NCBI GenBank assembly: GCA_032622095.1
Contig: CP136061.1
Coordinates: 129,530,754 to 129,594,753, forward strand
DNA: 64,000 bases
Reading direction: 5' to 3'
From: Siphonodentalium dalli
Lineage: Eukaryota; Mollusca; Scaphopoda; Gadilida; Siphonodentaliidae
Shown here: piece after piece, positions 22,396-34,369 of the stretch
Layout of the letters: every line of letters starts with the position of its first letter
How positions within the stretch are numbered: the stretch's first letter is position 1
Notes under the pieces: model-generated
What the model was told of the DNA's origin: nothing
The model's database searches: none
The model's input: only the letters and a program-made list of their open reading frames with translations
Translations under genes and position numbers: made by a program

Positions 22396-24568
22396 GCTGC
22401 ACGCCAGATTAGCACACGCTATGTGTCTAAATGCCCGTTTTGTTTAAATATTATTCAATTGTTATATATGCCTTTAATTTATGTTGGTGCGCATGGAAAT
22501 TTGAAACATGCGCACAATTTGTATTGTATAAATAAACAATTTGTAATGAATTATATGCAAAGAAGCTTTTACATATTAGGCAATAAACTTATGTATAACA
22601 AATTTCCTTTTCGTATCTATATATAAACAAATGGGCGGTCTCTTGGTGCTTGCATTTTTGTACCTCGTTCCTGTCGTGTCGTGTAGATATTTCTGAAATT
22701 GTAGCTGTCTAATGTCAAAATCTAGTGATTATTGTGCGAATGGGTGGTTTCGCCTACTTGTCTAATGTCTTGTTCTTTGAACACACAGAAAGAAATCGCA
22801 TGCAACAATTCCAATCCCGCTTTATATAAGCCATATATCAGTCCATCGTCAAAGCTTCATTGGAAGACTCGCGTAGCAGGGTTGCGAGTACAAATGCCCT
22901 ACTGAAGCATAACAGTACGATGATAAAACAAAATCGTTTCATGCAAGACTTGTGGTGATCGCTGGTCGGAGAAGGCCGGCGCTTCAGATCGAATTTATTA
23001 TTTTTTTTGGTACAAATTTCCCAATGTATCCATTTTGTGATCACTATTTTAACTATAACTCTAAATCCGTGTCTTTGGTTCAGTTCAAGATACAAACCAC
23101 AATGAACTGTCAGGTTTAAATGAGGTAGTAATCAACGATTTCTGGCCATTTTCACAATTTCGTGTGGTTACTGTACTACAACATTCTGCTGCACCACGGT
23201 CATTGACAAACAGCACACAATAGACAGAAATGGACTAAGCATTCAACTGTCTGTACTTTGACTGGACTGTCACATCATAAATTGAATTATCTCCCTTGGA
23301 CTGTCCATGCAATGCACCAATTTTTAACCATTGTTTGGCCGAACGTAGCCATCTTCGGCCCCATAGTTAACCATGACAGAGCGAATGTCAGTCTATTGTC
23401 ACCTTGTGAGCAGATATAGAACCTAGATAGATGTAAGATGATATAAAAACTAAAGAAAAATTATCGTATCAATTTTGAAATTTTGTTTTGGAACTGCAGA
23501 AGACTGTTTTGAAGGGAGATAAATCAAGCTCTTTTCCGGTGTATTACCACATAGAGCTGGTCCACACCATGCAGATACGAAACACATACTTCGTAAGTCA
23601 AACATCATCCTATTCTGTGAACTATGGTACCTTTATAAAATAACTAAACCATTTAAACAGTACTCACATTAATAACAAATGTCAAACTGACAGTTACAGC
23701 CCTTATATGCTTAAAATCCTATTTTTCAGCCCTCCTACAAACCCATGAAATCGTGTATGGATACTTGAACTAAAACGCATAATATTGTCGATGACAGTGT
23801 TGTCGTGCAACAACGTGCTTATGTAGCCTAAATTGTTTATTTCAGATGGTTGGAACTAATATTTTGCCTCAATTTCGGTATGTTTGTTCTGTCAGTCACA
23901 TGCCCCTCGTTTCGAATTTACAAAACACCATATTTCCACCACGTTGTTTGGCGATATTTGACCAATTTAAGCCCAGAAGCGAACAATGGCAAAGCGAATG
24001 TCAGCAAATGATCATACCATCGCCCGTTAGAACTATGCTGGCGTTAACCTATATGGGAATCAGAAATAAACCCATCACAGTGGTTGGCTCTCAAGGCCTT
24101 TCCCTTCAGAAATAATGCACCGGTCAAGCAGCCGTCAGAAGAGTTATAAATGCGGATTCTATAGTTTCCCTACACACACTCAAGAAGCGCAGCTCTAATG
24201 ATTGAGTTACAGTTAACCATGCATATGGCAATATAAAGTATAACCTTATATACGTCGAACGTCTGCGCGTGCCAGGGAATACCCAAAACAAATGTGTGTC
24301 ATAAATCTAACTCAGAACCGAAAGCAGTCAGTTTAATTTTTCAGTAATATATTGATACGCTTAACAACTTATGCATCTATACAATTCGCTTGTTTAGTTG
24401 ACATTATACTCAATTTTACACCGCGCACAGTGAACCGAGTTATACTCCAAATTCACGGAGCAAGTGGGAAGCGCCGATGCATGTTGTGATACGAATTTGA
24501 ATGCAACGCAAAGTAAACACTTCGTTGCCACTCGAAAACTGTGTTGTAGTACTCGAAAGATCGCCGAG

Positions 24569-24656
24569 CCAATCAAATAGCGTTGATTAGGCCGAACAGA
24601 GGCCACTACGTTCTTGTAAAAACACCCCCTTCCAGACCCCGTGCAAGTATATAAAT
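24569..24656 (+). promoter_or_regulatory. nanos copy 9 core promoter
   Basis: CCAAT at 24569-24573 and TATATAAAT at 24648-24656. The leader is CGCTCGATC, as in copy 7 and unlike copies 8 and 10. Confidence 0.72.
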
Positions 24657-24756
24657 CCAGATTGGTTTCATATCAAACCATATCTTTCGTTCACTGTCGC
24701 TCGATCGTTCTAAATCAAAACCATTTCAGTCGAACATTATAGAAATTGCCATCATT

Positions 24757-25389
24757 ATGTCATCAGTTGCAGGCATCGACATGAAAGGGGGACTTTTTGG
24801 TTTCCTCATAGATTCAGCGTTTACGTTCAGTGATCAGGATATTTCACAATCGCATGGGAAAATAACCAGGTCGTGTGTCTCAACAAATCTCGAGTACCTT
24901 GCTTCAATTCGAGCGAACGCCACAGATGATTTCAATGTGAATGGCACGGATGTCGACCTTGATGACTATGATTCCTACCAAGCTCAACTGAGGGGTCACA
25001 ATGTCAGCAGTTCCATTCTGTTTTCTGTAGGGTGTGATGCAGCGACAGATTCGAAAGACAAGAAAGGAATCAAGCGAGCATGTGCCGAAGCCGTTCTGCC
25101 CCCAAATAAGAGACCGGTAGTGAACAGTTTAAGGAACAAATCAAAAGAATATTGCGTTTTCTGCAAACACAGTAAAAAGCCAGCACGGTTGTACAAAAGT
25201 CACCTGGTAAAAGACGACAATGATGTAGTTACCTGTCCCATTCTCCGACGGTACAAGTGCCCTCTATGTGGTGTTTCTGGTGACAAAGCTCACACGATCA
25301 AGTATTGTCCATCATACGACGGGATATCCATGAGCGTTGCCGTAGCCAGGAGAAGAAAGTTCGACAGCAAGAGAGTCAGATCTTCATAA
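24757..25389 (+). CDS. nanos: Nanos-like zinc-finger protein, copy 9
   Basis: The protein is identical to copy 1. GTA at codon 91 marks it as the duplicate of copy 7. Confidence 0.95.
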   Translation: MSSVAGIDMKGGLFGFLIDSAFTFSDQDISQSHGKITRSCVSTNLEYLASIRANATDDFNVNGTDVDLDDYDSYQAQLRGHNVSSSILFSVGCDAATDSKDKKGIKRACAEAVLPPNKRPVVNSLRNKSKEYCVFCKHSKKPARLYKSHLVKDDNDVVTCPILRRYKCPLCGVSGDKAHTIKYCPSYDGISMSVAVARRRKFDSKRVRSS

Positions 25390-27563
25390 GCTGCAAGCCA
25401 GATTAGCACACGCTATGTGTCTAAATGCCCGTTTTGTTTAAATATTATTCAATTGTTATATATGCCTTTAATTTATGTTGGTGCGCATGGAAATTTGAAA
25501 CATGCGCACAATTTGTATTGTATAAATAAACAATTTGTAATGAATTATATGCAAAGAAGCTTTTACATATTAGGCAATAAACGTATGTATAACAAATATC
25601 CTTTTCGTATCTATATATAAACAAATGGGCGGTCTCTTGGTGCTTGCATTTTGTGTACCTCGTTCCTGTCGTGTCGTGTAGATATTTCTGAAATTGTAGC
25701 TGTCTAATGTCAAAATCTAGTGATTATTGTGTGAATGGGTGGTTTCGCCTACTTGTCTAATGTCTTGTTCTTTGAACACACAGAAAGAAATCGCATGCAA
25801 CAATTCCAATCCCGCTTTATATAAGCCATATATCAGTCCATCGTCAAAGCTTCATTGGAAGACTCGCGTAGCAGGGTTGCGAGTACAAATGCCCTACTGA
25901 AGCATAACAGTACGATGATAAAACAAAATCGTTTCATGCAAGACTTGTGGTGATCGCTGGTCGGAGAAGGCCGGCGCTTCAGATCGAATTTTTTATTTTT
26001 TTTGGTACAAATTTCCCAATGTATCCATTTTGTGATCACTATTTTAACTATAACTCTAAATCCGTGTCTTTGGTTCAGTTCAAGATACAAACCACAATGA
26101 ACTGTCAGGTTTAAATGAGGTAGTAATCAACGATTTCTGGCCATTTTCACAATTTCGTGTGGTTACTGTACTACAACATTCTGCTGCACCACGGTCATTG
26201 ACAAACAGCACACAATAGACAGAAATGGACTAAGCATTCAACTGTCTGTACTTTGACTGGACTGTCACATCATAAATTGAATTATCTCCCTTGGACTGTC
26301 CATGCAATGCTCCAATTTTTAACCATTGTTTGGCCGAACGTAGCCATCTTCGGCCCCATAGTTAACCATGACAGAGCGAATGTCAGTCTATTGTCACCTT
26401 GTGAGCAGATATAGAACCTAGATAGATGTAAGATGATATAAAAACTAAAGAAAAATTATCGTATCAATTTTGAAATTTTGTTTTGGAACTGCAGAAGACT
26501 GTTTTGAAGGGAGATAAATCAAGCTCTTTTCCGGTGTATTACCACATAGAGCTGGTCCACACCATGCAGATACGAAACACATACTTCGTAAGTCAAACAT
26601 CATCCTATTCTGTGAACTATGGTACCTTTATAAAATAATTAAACCATTAAAACAGTACTCACATTAATAACAAATGTCAAACTGACAGTTACAGCCCTTA
26701 TATGCTTAAAATCCTATTTTTCAGCCCTCCTACAAACCCATGAAATCGTGTATGGATACTTGAACTAAAACGCATAATATTGTCGATGACAGTGTTGTCG
26801 TGCAACAACGTGCTTATGTAGCCTATATTGTTTATTTCAGATGGTTGGAACTAATATTTTGCCTCAATTTCGGTATGTTTGTTCTGTCAGTCACATGCCC
26901 CTCGTTTCGAATTTACAAAACACCATATTTCCACCACGTTGTTTGGCGATATTTGACCAATTTAAGCCCAGAAGCGAACAATGGCAAAGCGAATGTCAGC
27001 AAATGATCATACCATCGCCCGTTAGAACTATGCTGGCGTTAACCTATATGGGAATCAGAAATAAACCCATCACAGTGGTTGGCTCTCAAGGCCTTTTCCT
27101 TCAGAAATAATGCACCGGTCAAGCAGCCGTCAGAAGAGTTATAAATGCGGATTCTATAGTTTCCCTACACACACTCAAGAAGCGCAGCTCTAATGATTGA
27201 GTTACAGTTAACCATGCATATGGCAATATAAAGTATAACCTTATATACGTCGAACGTCTGCGCGTGCCAGGGAATACCCAAAACAAATGTGTGTCATAAA
27301 TCTAACTCAGAATCGAAAGCAGTCAGTTTAATTTTTCAGTAATATATTGATACGCTTAACAACTTATGCATCTATACAATTCGCTTGTTTAGTTGACATT
27401 ATACTCAATTTTACACCGCGCACAGTGAACCGAGTTATACTCCAAATTCACGGAGCAAGTGGGAAGCGCCGATGCATGTTGTGATACGAATTTGAATGCA
27501 ACGCAAAGTAAACACTTCGTTGCCACTCGAAAACTGTGTTGTAGTACTCGAAAGATCGCCGAG

Positions 27564-27651
27564 CCAATCAAATAGCGTTGATTAGGCCGAACAGAGGCCA
27601 CTACGTTCTTGTAAAAACACCCCCTTCCAGACCCCGTGCAAGTATATAAAT
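27564..27651 (+). promoter_or_regulatory. nanos copy 10 core promoter
   Basis: CCAAT at 27564-27568 and TATATAAAT at 27643-27651, with the leader type of copy 8. Confidence 0.72.
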
Positions 27652-27751
27652 CCAGATTGGTTTCATATCAAACCATATCTTTCGTTCACTGTCGCTTGAT
27701 CGTTCTAAATCATAACCATTTCAGTCGAACATTATAGAAATTGCCATCATT

Positions 27752-28384
27752 ATGTCATCAGTTGCAGGCATCGACATGAAAGGGGGACTTTTTGGTTTCC
27801 TCATAGATTCAGCGTTTACGTTCAGTGATCAGGATATTTCACAATCGCATGGGAAAATAACCAGGTCGTGTGTCTCAACAAATCTGGAGTACCTTGCTTC
27901 AATTCGAGCGAACGCCACAGATGATTTCAATGTGAATGGCACGGATGTCGACCTTGATGACTATGATTCCTACCAAGCTCAACTGAGGGGTCACAATGTC
28001 AGCAGTTCCATTCTGTTTTCTGTGGGGTGTGATGCAGCGACAGATTCGAAAGACAAGAAAGGAATCAAGCGAGCATGTGCCGAAGCCGTTCTGCCCCCAA
28101 ATAAGAGACCGGTAGTGAACAGTTTAAGGAACAAATCAAAAGAATATTGCGTTTTCTGCAAACACAGTAAAAAGCCAGCACGGTTGTACAAAAGTCACCT
28201 GGTAAAAGACGACAATGATGTAGTTACCTGTCCCATTCTCCGACGGTACAAGTGCCCTCTATGTGGTGTTTCTGGTGACAAAGCTCACACGATCAAGTAT
28301 TGTCCATCATACGACGGGATATCCATGAGCGTTGCCGTAGCCAGGAGAAGAAAGTTCGACAGCAAGAGAGTCAGATCTTCATAA
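27752..28384 (+). CDS. nanos: Nanos-like zinc-finger protein, copy 10
   Basis: The protein is identical to copy 1. CTG at codon 45 marks it as the duplicate of copy 8. Confidence 0.95.
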   Translation: MSSVAGIDMKGGLFGFLIDSAFTFSDQDISQSHGKITRSCVSTNLEYLASIRANATDDFNVNGTDVDLDDYDSYQAQLRGHNVSSSILFSVGCDAATDSKDKKGIKRACAEAVLPPNKRPVVNSLRNKSKEYCVFCKHSKKPARLYKSHLVKDDNDVVTCPILRRYKCPLCGVSGDKAHTIKYCPSYDGISMSVAVARRRKFDSKRVRSS

Positions 28385-30557
28385 GCTGCACGCCAGATTA
28401 GCACACGCTATGTGTCTAAATGCCCGTTTTGTTTAAATATTATTCAATTGTTATATATGCCTTTAATTTATGTTGGTGCGCATGGAAATTTGAAACATGC
28501 GCACAATTTGTATTGTATAAATAAACAATTTGTAATGAATTATATGCAAAGAAGCTTTTACATATTAGGCAATAAACTTATGTATAACAAATTTCCTTTT
28601 CGTATCTATATATAAACAAATGGGCGGTCTCTTGGTGCTTGCATTTTTGTACCTCGTTCCTGTCGTGTCGTGTAGATATTTCTGAAATTGTAGCTGTCTA
28701 ATGTCAAAATCTAGTGATTATTGTGCGAATGGGTGGTTTCGCCTACTTGTCTAATGTCTTGTTCTTTGAACACACAGAAAGAAATCGCATGCAACAATTC
28801 CAATCCCGCTTTATATAAGCCATATATCAGTCCATCGTCAAAGCTTCATTGGAAGACTCGCGTAGCAGGGTTGCGAGTACAAATGCCCTACTGAAGCATA
28901 ACAGTACGATGATAAAACAAAATCGTTTCATGCAAGACTTGTGGTGATCGCTGGTCGGAGAAGGCCGGCGCTTCAGATCGAATTTATTTTTTTTTTTGGT
29001 ACAAATTTCCCAATGTATCCATTTTGTGATCACTATTTTAACTATAACTCTAAATCCGTGTCTTTGGTTCAGTTCAAGATACAAACCACAATGAACTGTC
29101 AGGTTTAAATGAGGTAGTAATCAACGATTTCTGGCCATTTTCACAATTTCGTGTGGTTACTGTACTACAACATTCTGCTGCACCACGGTCATTGACAAAC
29201 AGCACACAATAGACAGAAATGGACTAAGCATTCAACTGTCTGTACTTTGACTGGACTGTCACATCATAAATTGAATTATCTCCCTTGGACTGTCCATGCA
29301 ATGCACCAATTTTTAACCATTGTTTGGCCGAACGTAGCCATCTTCGGCCCCATAGTTAACCATGACAGAGCGAATGTCAGTCTATTGTCACCTTGTGAGC
29401 AGATATAGAACCTAGATAGATGTAAGATGATATAAAAACTAAAGAAAAATTATCGTATCAATTTTGAAATTTTGTTTTGGAACTGCAGAAGACTGTTTTG
29501 AAGGGAGATAAATCAAGCTCTTTTCCGGTGTATTACCACATAGAGCTGGTCCACACCATGCAGATACGAAACACATACTTCGTAAGTCAAACATCATCCT
29601 ATTCTGTGAACTATGGTACCTTTATAAAATAATTAAACCATTAAAACAGTACTCACATTAATAACAAATGTCAAACTGACAGTTACAGCCCTTATATGCT
29701 TAAAATCCTATTTTTCAGCCCTCCTACAAACCCATGAAATCGTGTATGGATACTTGAACTAAAACGCATAATATTGTCGATGACAGTGTTGTCGTGCAAC
29801 AACGTGCTTATGTAGCCTAAATTGTTTATTTCAGATGGTTGGAACTAATATTTTGCCTCAATTTCGGTATGTTTGTTCTGTCAGTCACATGCCCCTCGTT
29901 TCGAATTTACAAAACACCATATTTCCACCACGTTGTTTGGCGATATTTGACCAATTTAAGCCCAGAAGCGAACAATGGCAAAGCGAATGTCAGCAAATGA
30001 TCATACCATCGCCCGTTAGAACTATGCTGGCGTTAACCTATATGGGAATCAGAAATAAACCCATCACAGTGGTTGGCTCTCAAGGCCTTTTCCTTCAGAA
30101 ATAATGCACCGGTCAAGCAGCCGTCAGAAGAGTTATAAATGCGGATTCTATAGTTTCCCTACACACACTCAAGAAGCGCAGCTCTAATGATTGAGTTACA
30201 GTTAACCATGCATATGGCAATATAAAGTATAACCTTATATACGTCGAACGTCTGCGCGTGCCAGGGAATACCCAAAACAAATGTGTGTCATAAATCTAAC
30301 TCAGAATCGAAAGCAGTCAGTTTAATTTTTCAGTAATATATTGATACGCTTAACAACTTATGCATCTATACAATTCGCTTGTTTAGTTGACATTATACTC
30401 AATTTTACACCGCGCACAGTGAACCGAGTTATACTCCAAATTCACGGAGCAAGTGGGAAGCGCCGATGCATGTTGTGATACGAATTTGAATGCAACGCAA
30501 AGTAAACACTTCGTTGCCACTCGAAAACTGTGTTGTAGTACTCGAAAGATCGCCGAG

Positions 30558-30645
30558 CCAATCAAATAGCGTTGATTAGGCCGAACAGAGGCCACTACGT
30601 TCTTGTAAAAACACCCCCTTCCAGACCCCGTGCAAGTATATAAAT
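30558..30645 (+). promoter_or_regulatory. nanos copy 11 core promoter
   Basis: CCAAT at 30558-30562, TATATAAAT at 30637-30645, spacer CCAGACCCC. Confidence 0.72.
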
Positions 30646-30745
30646 CCAGATTGGTTTCATATCAAACCATATCTTTCGTTCACTGTCGCTTGATCGTTCT
30701 AAATCATAACCATTTCAGTCGAACATTATAGAAATTGCCATCATT

Positions 30746-31378
30746 ATGTCATCAGTTGCAGGCATCGACATGAAAGGGGGACTTTTTGGTTTCCTCATAG
30801 ATTCAGCGTTTACGTTCAGTGATCAGGATATTTCACAATCGCATGGGAAAATAACCAGGTCGTGTGTCTCAACAAATCTCGAGTACCTTGCTTCAATTCG
30901 AGCGAACGCCACAGATGATTTCAATGTGAATGGCACGGATGTCGACCTTGATGACTATGATTCCTACCAAGCTCAACTGAGGGGTCACAATGTCAGCAGT
31001 TCCATTCTGTTTTCTGTGGGGTGTGATGCAGCGACAGATTCGAAAGACAAGAAAGGAATCAAGCGAGCATGTGCCGAAGCCGTTCTGCCCCCAAATAAGA
31101 GACCGGTAGTGAACAGTTTAAGGAACAAATCAAAAGAATATTGCGTTTTCTGCAAACACAGTAAAAAGCCAGCACGGTTGTACAAAAGTCACCTGGTAAA
31201 AGACGACAATGATGTAGTTACCTGTCCCATTCTCCGACGGTACAAGTGCCCTCTATGTGGTGTTTCTGGTGACAAAGCTCACACGATCAAGTATTGTCCA
31301 TCATACGACGGGATATCCATGAGCGTTGCCGTAGCCAGGAGAAGAAAGTTCGACAGCAAGAGAGTCAGATCTTCATAA
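30746..31378 (+). CDS. nanos: Nanos-like zinc-finger protein, copy 11
   Basis: The protein is identical to copy 1. The flanks follow copy 10 but codon 45 is CTC, so a conversion tract or point change separates it from copies 8 and 10. Confidence 0.95.
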   Translation: MSSVAGIDMKGGLFGFLIDSAFTFSDQDISQSHGKITRSCVSTNLEYLASIRANATDDFNVNGTDVDLDDYDSYQAQLRGHNVSSSILFSVGCDAATDSKDKKGIKRACAEAVLPPNKRPVVNSLRNKSKEYCVFCKHSKKPARLYKSHLVKDDNDVVTCPILRRYKCPLCGVSGDKAHTIKYCPSYDGISMSVAVARRRKFDSKRVRSS

Positions 31379-33547
31379 GCTGCACGCCAGATTAGCACAC
31401 GCTATGTGTCTAAATGCCCGTTTTGTTTAAATATTATTCAATTGTTATATATGCCTTTAATTTATGTTGGTGCGCATGGAAATTTGAAACATGCGCACAA
31501 TTTGTATTGTATAAATAAACAATTTGTAATGAATTATATGCAAAGAAGCTTTTACATATTAGGCAATAAACTTATGTATAACAAATTTCCTTTTCGTATC
31601 TATATATAAACAAATGGGCGGTCTCTTGGTGCTTGCATTTTTGTACCTCGTTCCTGTCGTGTCGTGTAGATATTTCTGAAATTGTAGCTGTCTAATGTCA
31701 AAATCTAGTGATTATTGTGCGAATGGGTGGTTTCGCCTACTTGTCTAATGTCTTGTTCTTTGAACACACAGAAAGAAATCGCATGCAACAAGTCCAATCC
31801 CGCTTTATATAAGCCATATATCAGTCCATCGTCAAAGCTTCATTGGAAGACTCGCGTAGCAGGGTTGCGAGTACAAATGCCCTACTGAAGCATAACAGTA
31901 CGATGATAAAACAAAATCGTTTCATGCAAGACTTGTGGTGATCGCTGGTCGGAGAAGGCCGGCGCTTCAGATCGAATTTTTTTTTTTGGTACAAATTTCC
32001 CAATGTATCAATTTTGTGATCACTATTTTAACTATAACTCTAAATCCGTGTCTTTGGTTCAGTTCAAGATACAAACCACAATGAACTGTCAGGTTTAAAT
32101 GAGGTAGTAATCAACGATTTCTGGCCATTTTCACAATTTCGAGTGGTTACTGTACTACACCATTCTGCTGCACCACGGTCATTGACAAACAGCACACAAT
32201 AGACAGAAATGGACTAAGCATTCAACTGTCTGTACTTTGACTGGACTGTCACATCATAAATTGAATTATCTCCCTTGGACTCTCCATGCAATGCACCAAT
32301 TTTTAACCATTGTTTGGCCGAAAGTAGCCATCTTCGGCCCCATAGTTAACCATGACAGAGCGAATGTCAGTCTATTGTCACCTTGTGAGCAGATATAGAA
32401 CCTAGATAGATGTAAGATGATATAAAAACTAAAGAAAAATTATCGTATCAATTTTGAAATTTTGTTTCGGAACTGCAGAAGACTGTTTTGAAGGGAGATA
32501 AATCAAGCTATTTTCCCGTGTATTACCACATAGAGCTGGTCCACACCATGCAGATACGAAACACATACTTCGTAAGTCAAACATCATCCTATTCTGTGAA
32601 CTATGGTACCTTTATAAAATAATTAAACCATTAAAACAGTACTCACATTAATAACAAATGTCAAACTGACAGTTACAGCCCTTATATGCTTAAAATCCTA
32701 TTTTTCAGCCCTCCTACAAACCCATGAAATCGTGTATGGATACTTGAACTAAAACGCATAATATTGTCGATGACAGTGTTGTCGTGCAACAACGTGCTTA
32801 TGTAGCCTAAATTGTTTATTTCAGATGGTTGGAACTAATATTTTGCCTCAATTTCGGTATGTTTGTTCTGTCAGTCACATGCCCCTCGTTTCGAATTTAC
32901 AAAACACCATATTTCCACCACGTTGTTTGGCGATATTTGACCAATTTAAGCCCAGAAGCGAACAATGGCAAAGCGAATGTCAGCAAATGATCATACCATC
33001 GCCCGTTAGAACTATGCTGGCGTTAACCTATATGGGAATCAGAAATAAACCCATCACAGTGGTTGGCTCTCAAGGCCTTTTCCTTCAGAAATAATGCACC
33101 GGTCAAGCAGCCGTCAGAAGAGTTATAAATGCGGATTCTATAGTTTACCTACACACACTCAAGAAGCGCAGCTCTAATGATTGAGTTACAGTTAACCATG
33201 CATATGGCAATATAAAGTATAACCTTATATACGTCGAACGTCTGCGCGTGCCAGGGAATACCTAAAACAAATGTGTGTCATAAATCTAACTCAGAACCGA
33301 AAGCAGTCAGTTTAATTTTTCAGTAATATATTGATACGCTTAACAACTTATGCATCTATACAATTCGCTTGTTTAGTTGACATTATACTCAATTTTACAC
33401 CGCGCACAGTGAACCGAGTTATACTCCAAATTCACGGAGCAAGTGGGAAGCGCCGATGCATGTTGTGATACGAATTTGAATGCAACGCAAAGTAAACACT
33501 TCGTTGCCACTCGAAAACTGTGTTGTAGTACTCGAAAGATCGCCGAG

Positions 33548-33635
33548 CCAATCAAATAGCGTTGATTAGGCCGAACAGAGGCCACTACGTTCTTGTAAAA
33601 ACACCCCCTTCAAGACCCCGTGCAAGTATATAAAT
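33548..33635 (+). promoter_or_regulatory. nanos copy 12 core promoter
   Basis: CCAAT at 33548-33552 and TATATAAAT at 33627-33635, with a CAAGACCCC spacer. The promoter looks intact although the gene is frameshifted. Confidence 0.7.
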
Positions 33636-33735
33636 CCAGATTGGTTTCATATCAAACCATATCTTTCGTTCACTGTCGCTTGATCGTTCTAAATCATAAC
33701 CATTTCAGTCGAACATTATAGAAATTGCCATCATT

Positions 33736-34369
33736 ATGTCATCAGTTGCAGGCATCGACATGAAAGGGGGACTTTTTGGTTTCCTCATAGATTCAGCGTT
33801 TACGTTCAGTGATCAGGATATTTCACAATCGCATGGGAAAATAACCAGGTCGTGTGTCTCAACAAATCTCGAGTACCTTGCTTCAATTCGAGCGAACGCC
33901 ACAGATGATTTCAATGTGAATGGCACGGATGTCGACCTTGATGACTATGATTCCTACCAAGCTCAACTGAGGGGTCACAATGTCAGCAGTTCCATTCTGT
34001 TTTTCTGTGGGGTGTGATGCAGCGACAGATTCGAAAGATAAGAAAGGAATCAAGCGAGCATGTGCCGAAGCCGTTCTGCCCCCAAATAAGAGACCGGTAG
34101 TGAACAGTTTAAGGAACAAATCAAAAGAATATTGCGTTTTCTGCAAACACAGTAAAAAGCCAGCACGGTTGTACAAAAGTCACCTGGTAAAAGACGACAA
34201 TGATGTAGTTACCTGTCCCATTCTCCGACGGTACAAGTGCCCTCTATGTGGTGTTTCTGGTGACAAAGCTCACACGATCAAGTATTGTCCTTCATACGAC
34301 GGGATATCCATGAGCGTTGCCGTAGCCAGGAGAAGAAAGTTCGACAGCAAGAGAGTCAGATCTTCATAA
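33736..34369 (+). pseudogene. nanos: nanos copy 12, frameshifted by one extra T
   Basis: A run of five T at 34000-34004 replaces the usual four, just after the F89 codon. The frame from the normal ATG ends at TGA 34015-34017 after 93 residues and lacks both zinc fingers. Downstream sequence is otherwise intact, with silent changes at codons 101 (GAT) and 185 (CCT). An ATG at 33980, out of frame in normal copies, is here in frame with the finger region and opens 129 codons to the normal stop. Whether that is ever translated is unknown, because the upstream ATG would normally be used first. A homopolymer error is possible but is made less likely by the same change in copy 13. Confidence 0.85.

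Larger units (their letters stand above)
20760..23753 (+). repeat. Array unit 8 (2994 bp)
   Basis: Second half of the dimer 7+8. Diagnostic variants also found in unit 10 at +5989 are GCCTATATTG near 20832, CAGAATCGA near 21321, a silent CTG in codon 45 and GCACGCCAG just after the stop codon. Confidence 0.98.
23754..26748 (+). repeat. Array unit 9 (2995 bp)
   Basis: Counterpart of unit 7, with the same length and the same diagnostic variants. Every position I spot-checked agreed with unit 7. Confidence 0.98.
26749..29742 (+). repeat. Array unit 10 (2994 bp)
   Basis: Counterpart of unit 8 up to the T-rich tract near 28985, where it departs. Its end has ATAATTAAACCATTAAAA near 29630, unlike unit 8, which puts the right limit of the dimer duplication near 28.98 kb. 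Confidence 0.98.
29743..32732 (+). repeat. Array unit 11 (2990 bp)
   Basis: The leader and 3' UTR variants resemble unit 10 (GCACGCCAG, AAATTTCC), but codon 45 is the common CTC. The T-rich tract is short. Private changes lie near 31791 (AAGTCC), 32010, 32159, 32282 and 32511-32517. Confidence 0.98.
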
